A stretch of DNA of 33,751 nucleotides from Cupriavidus sp. 2SB (GTDB lineage: Bacteria > Pseudomonadota > Gammaproteobacteria > Burkholderiales > Burkholderiaceae): NCBI RefSeq assembly GCF_005503625.1, contig NZ_SCMX01000071.1:1-33751 (forward strand), written 5' to 3'. The notes under the pieces were generated by a model. It saw nothing but the letters and a program-made list of their open reading frames with translations. It ran no database searches and was not told where the DNA came from. This document shows, in pieces, positions 32,815-33,751 of the stretch; position 1 is the first letter of the stretch; every line of letters starts with the position of its first letter. Both the position numbers and the translations under genes were made by a program.

Positions 32815-33751
32815 GCGGCGGCGCGAGCCCGACGCCCCTGTGCCTGCGGCGCCGCCCGCCGCACCGGCCGGCCGGCACGCCGACGCGCTGCTGCGCCGGC
32901 TGGAATGGACGGTCGTGCGCCGGCTCGACGGCCTGCTGCAAGGCGACTACCGCACGTTGTTCCGGGGCTTCGGGCTGGACCTTGCCGATCTGCGCGAGTA
33001 TCGGCCCGGCGACGATGTGCGCCATATCGACTGGAACGTGACCGCGCGGCTGCAACAGCCGCACGTGCGCGAGTTTCAGGAGGATCGCGAGGTGGCCGCG
33101 TGGTTCCTGCTCGACCTGAGCGGGTCGATCGACTTTGGCTCCGGCACCGTGCGCAAGCGCGACGTGCTGGCGGATTTCACCACCGTCATGGCGATGCTGC
33201 TGACGCGCTACGGCAACCGCGTGGGTGCGGTGCTCGACGGCGGCGCGGGACAGGCCACCGCCTCGGTGGTGCCGGCCCGCGCCGGGCGCCGGCATCTGCT
33301 GCACCTGATCGACCGCATGCAGGCAACGCCTGCCGCATCGCCGGGCGATACCCGCCTGAGCGATCTGCTGGACCGTGGCCGTGCCGTAGCGCGGCGCCGC
33401 TCGGTGCTGTTCGTGGTGTCCGATTTCATCAGTTCGCCGGGCTGGCAGGCGCCGTTGGCGATGCTGGCGCGGCGGCATGAAGTGGTGGCGGTGCGGCTCG
33501 TCGATCCACTTGAAATGGCCTTGCCGGATTTGGGCCTGGTGGTGCTGCAGGATGCGGAAACGGGCGAGCAGTTGTTTGTCGATACGCACGATCCCGCCTT
33601 CCGCAAGCGCTTTGCCGATGCCGCCGAGGCGCGCGAGACCGTAGTCCGTGGTGTCGTGGATGATCGCCCACTTCTTGTACCCCAGGCCCGTCATGAACTT
33701 GGCGGCCACTTCGCTCTGGTTGATCATCGTGCCGTTGACACGCATGATCTC
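32792..33751 (+). CDS. DUF58 protein, 3' end replaced or missing
   Basis: DUF58 proteins are partners of MoxR and carry a VWA-like fold. The DUF58 signature REYRPGDDVRHIDWN is clear, followed by VREFQEDREVAAWFLLDLSGSIDFGSG. The protein is recognisable up to about residue 282 (FADAAEARE, ending at ~33639). From ~33640 to the window edge the frame stays open but reads unrelated residues, because the minus strand there encodes another gene fragment. The normal DUF58 C-terminus is therefore not present. ATG 32792 overlaps moxR by 23 bp. Confidence 0.85.
   Translation, partial: MFRRWLDKRRREPDAPVPAAPPAAPAGRHADALLRRLEWTVVRRLDGLLQGDYRTLFRGFGLDLADLREYRPGDDVRHIDWNVTARLQQPHVREFQEDREVAAWFLLDLSGSIDFGSGTVRKRDVLADFTTVMAMLLTRYGNRVGAVLDGGAGQATASVVPARAGRRHLLHLIDRMQATPAASPGDTRLSDLLDRGRAVARRRSVLFVVSDFISSPGWQAPLAMLARRHEVVAVRLVDPLEMALPDLGLVVLQDAETGEQLFVDTHDPAFRKRFADAAEARETVVRGVVDDRPLLVPQARHELGGHFALVDHRAVDTHDL
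33640..33751 (-). pseudogene. Fragment of a branched-chain amino acid-type substrate-binding protein
   Basis: Read from the window edge leftwards on the minus strand, the frame gives EIMRVNGTMINQSEVAAKFM and then TGLGYKKWAIIHDTTDYG. This is the pattern of periplasmic type I substrate-binding proteins (LivK-like), around the first nucleotide-fold strand AIIHD. After DTTDYG homology stops and the frame runs on through antisense DUF58. The gene would begin to the right of the window and be cut here. Either a rearrangement or an assembly join is possible. Confidence 0.55.

Noticed and set aside
32366..33640. Continuation of the minus-strand frame beyond the substrate-binding protein fragment
   Set aside because: After DTTDYG the residues are antisense DUF58/MoxR sequence of low-complexity type; only the part from 33640 rightward resembles a protein.

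Overview
The window looks like chromosome of a GC-rich beta-proteobacterium of the Burkholderiaceae, most like Cupriavidus or Ralstonia. I infer this from the strong third-position GC bias, the LysR-flavin reductase pair, the 3-oxoadipate type enzymes, the QseB/PmrA-like two-component system and the MoxR-DUF58-VWA module. No database search was possible. About 34 genes are densely packed on both strands. There is no rRNA, tRNA, CRISPR array, insertion sequence or prophage. Mobile-type DNA is limited to a family of short palindromic repeats.

Left part (1-9045). A LysR regulator diverges from an old-yellow-enzyme reductase, with a T-N11-A dyad between them. A GntP-type permease follows, then an orphan YefM-type antitoxin that still carries its TGTACA palindrome, and a RibD-C reductase-like protein. 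A five-gene plus-strand catabolic operon comes next: short-chain fatty acid transporter, YciI protein, cyclase-family hydrolase, muconolactone isomerase and 3-oxoadipate enol-lactonase. It covers the end of the catechol ortho pathway but has no muconate cycloisomerase.

Middle part (9046-20336). This resembles a stress and envelope cluster: PRC-barrel protein, Cys-rich flavodoxin-like reductase, BON protein, a minus-strand set of PIG-L deacetylase, family 2 glycosyltransferase, NodS-like methyltransferase and acyl-CoA dehydrogenase homologue (the last three joined by ATGA overlaps), a CinA amidase, and a large HPII-type catalase. A sulfatase-like lipoprotein follows, with Pro replaced by Ile in its maturation motif.

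Right part (20337-33751). A PepSY protein, OmpR-type regulator and sensor kinase form an operon behind two opposed pairs of TTCAGG boxes, which also face a small membrane ORF. Next are an M20 peptidase lipoprotein and a DMT exporter. The most unusual block is 25261-29639. It holds an alpha/beta hydrolase with a Cys nucleophile fused to an NTF2-like domain and an acyl-CoA-binding domain. That gene overlaps a MASE1-PAS membrane protein with no output domain. Divergent from them is an HdeD-like membrane protein with a C-terminal domain that looks like a permuted papain-type hydrolase. The window closes with a VWA protein facing a trypsin-like protease, MoxR ATPase and DUF58 operon. The last ~110 bases look like a piece of an unrelated substrate-binding protein gene joined abruptly to DUF58, possibly an assembly chimera.
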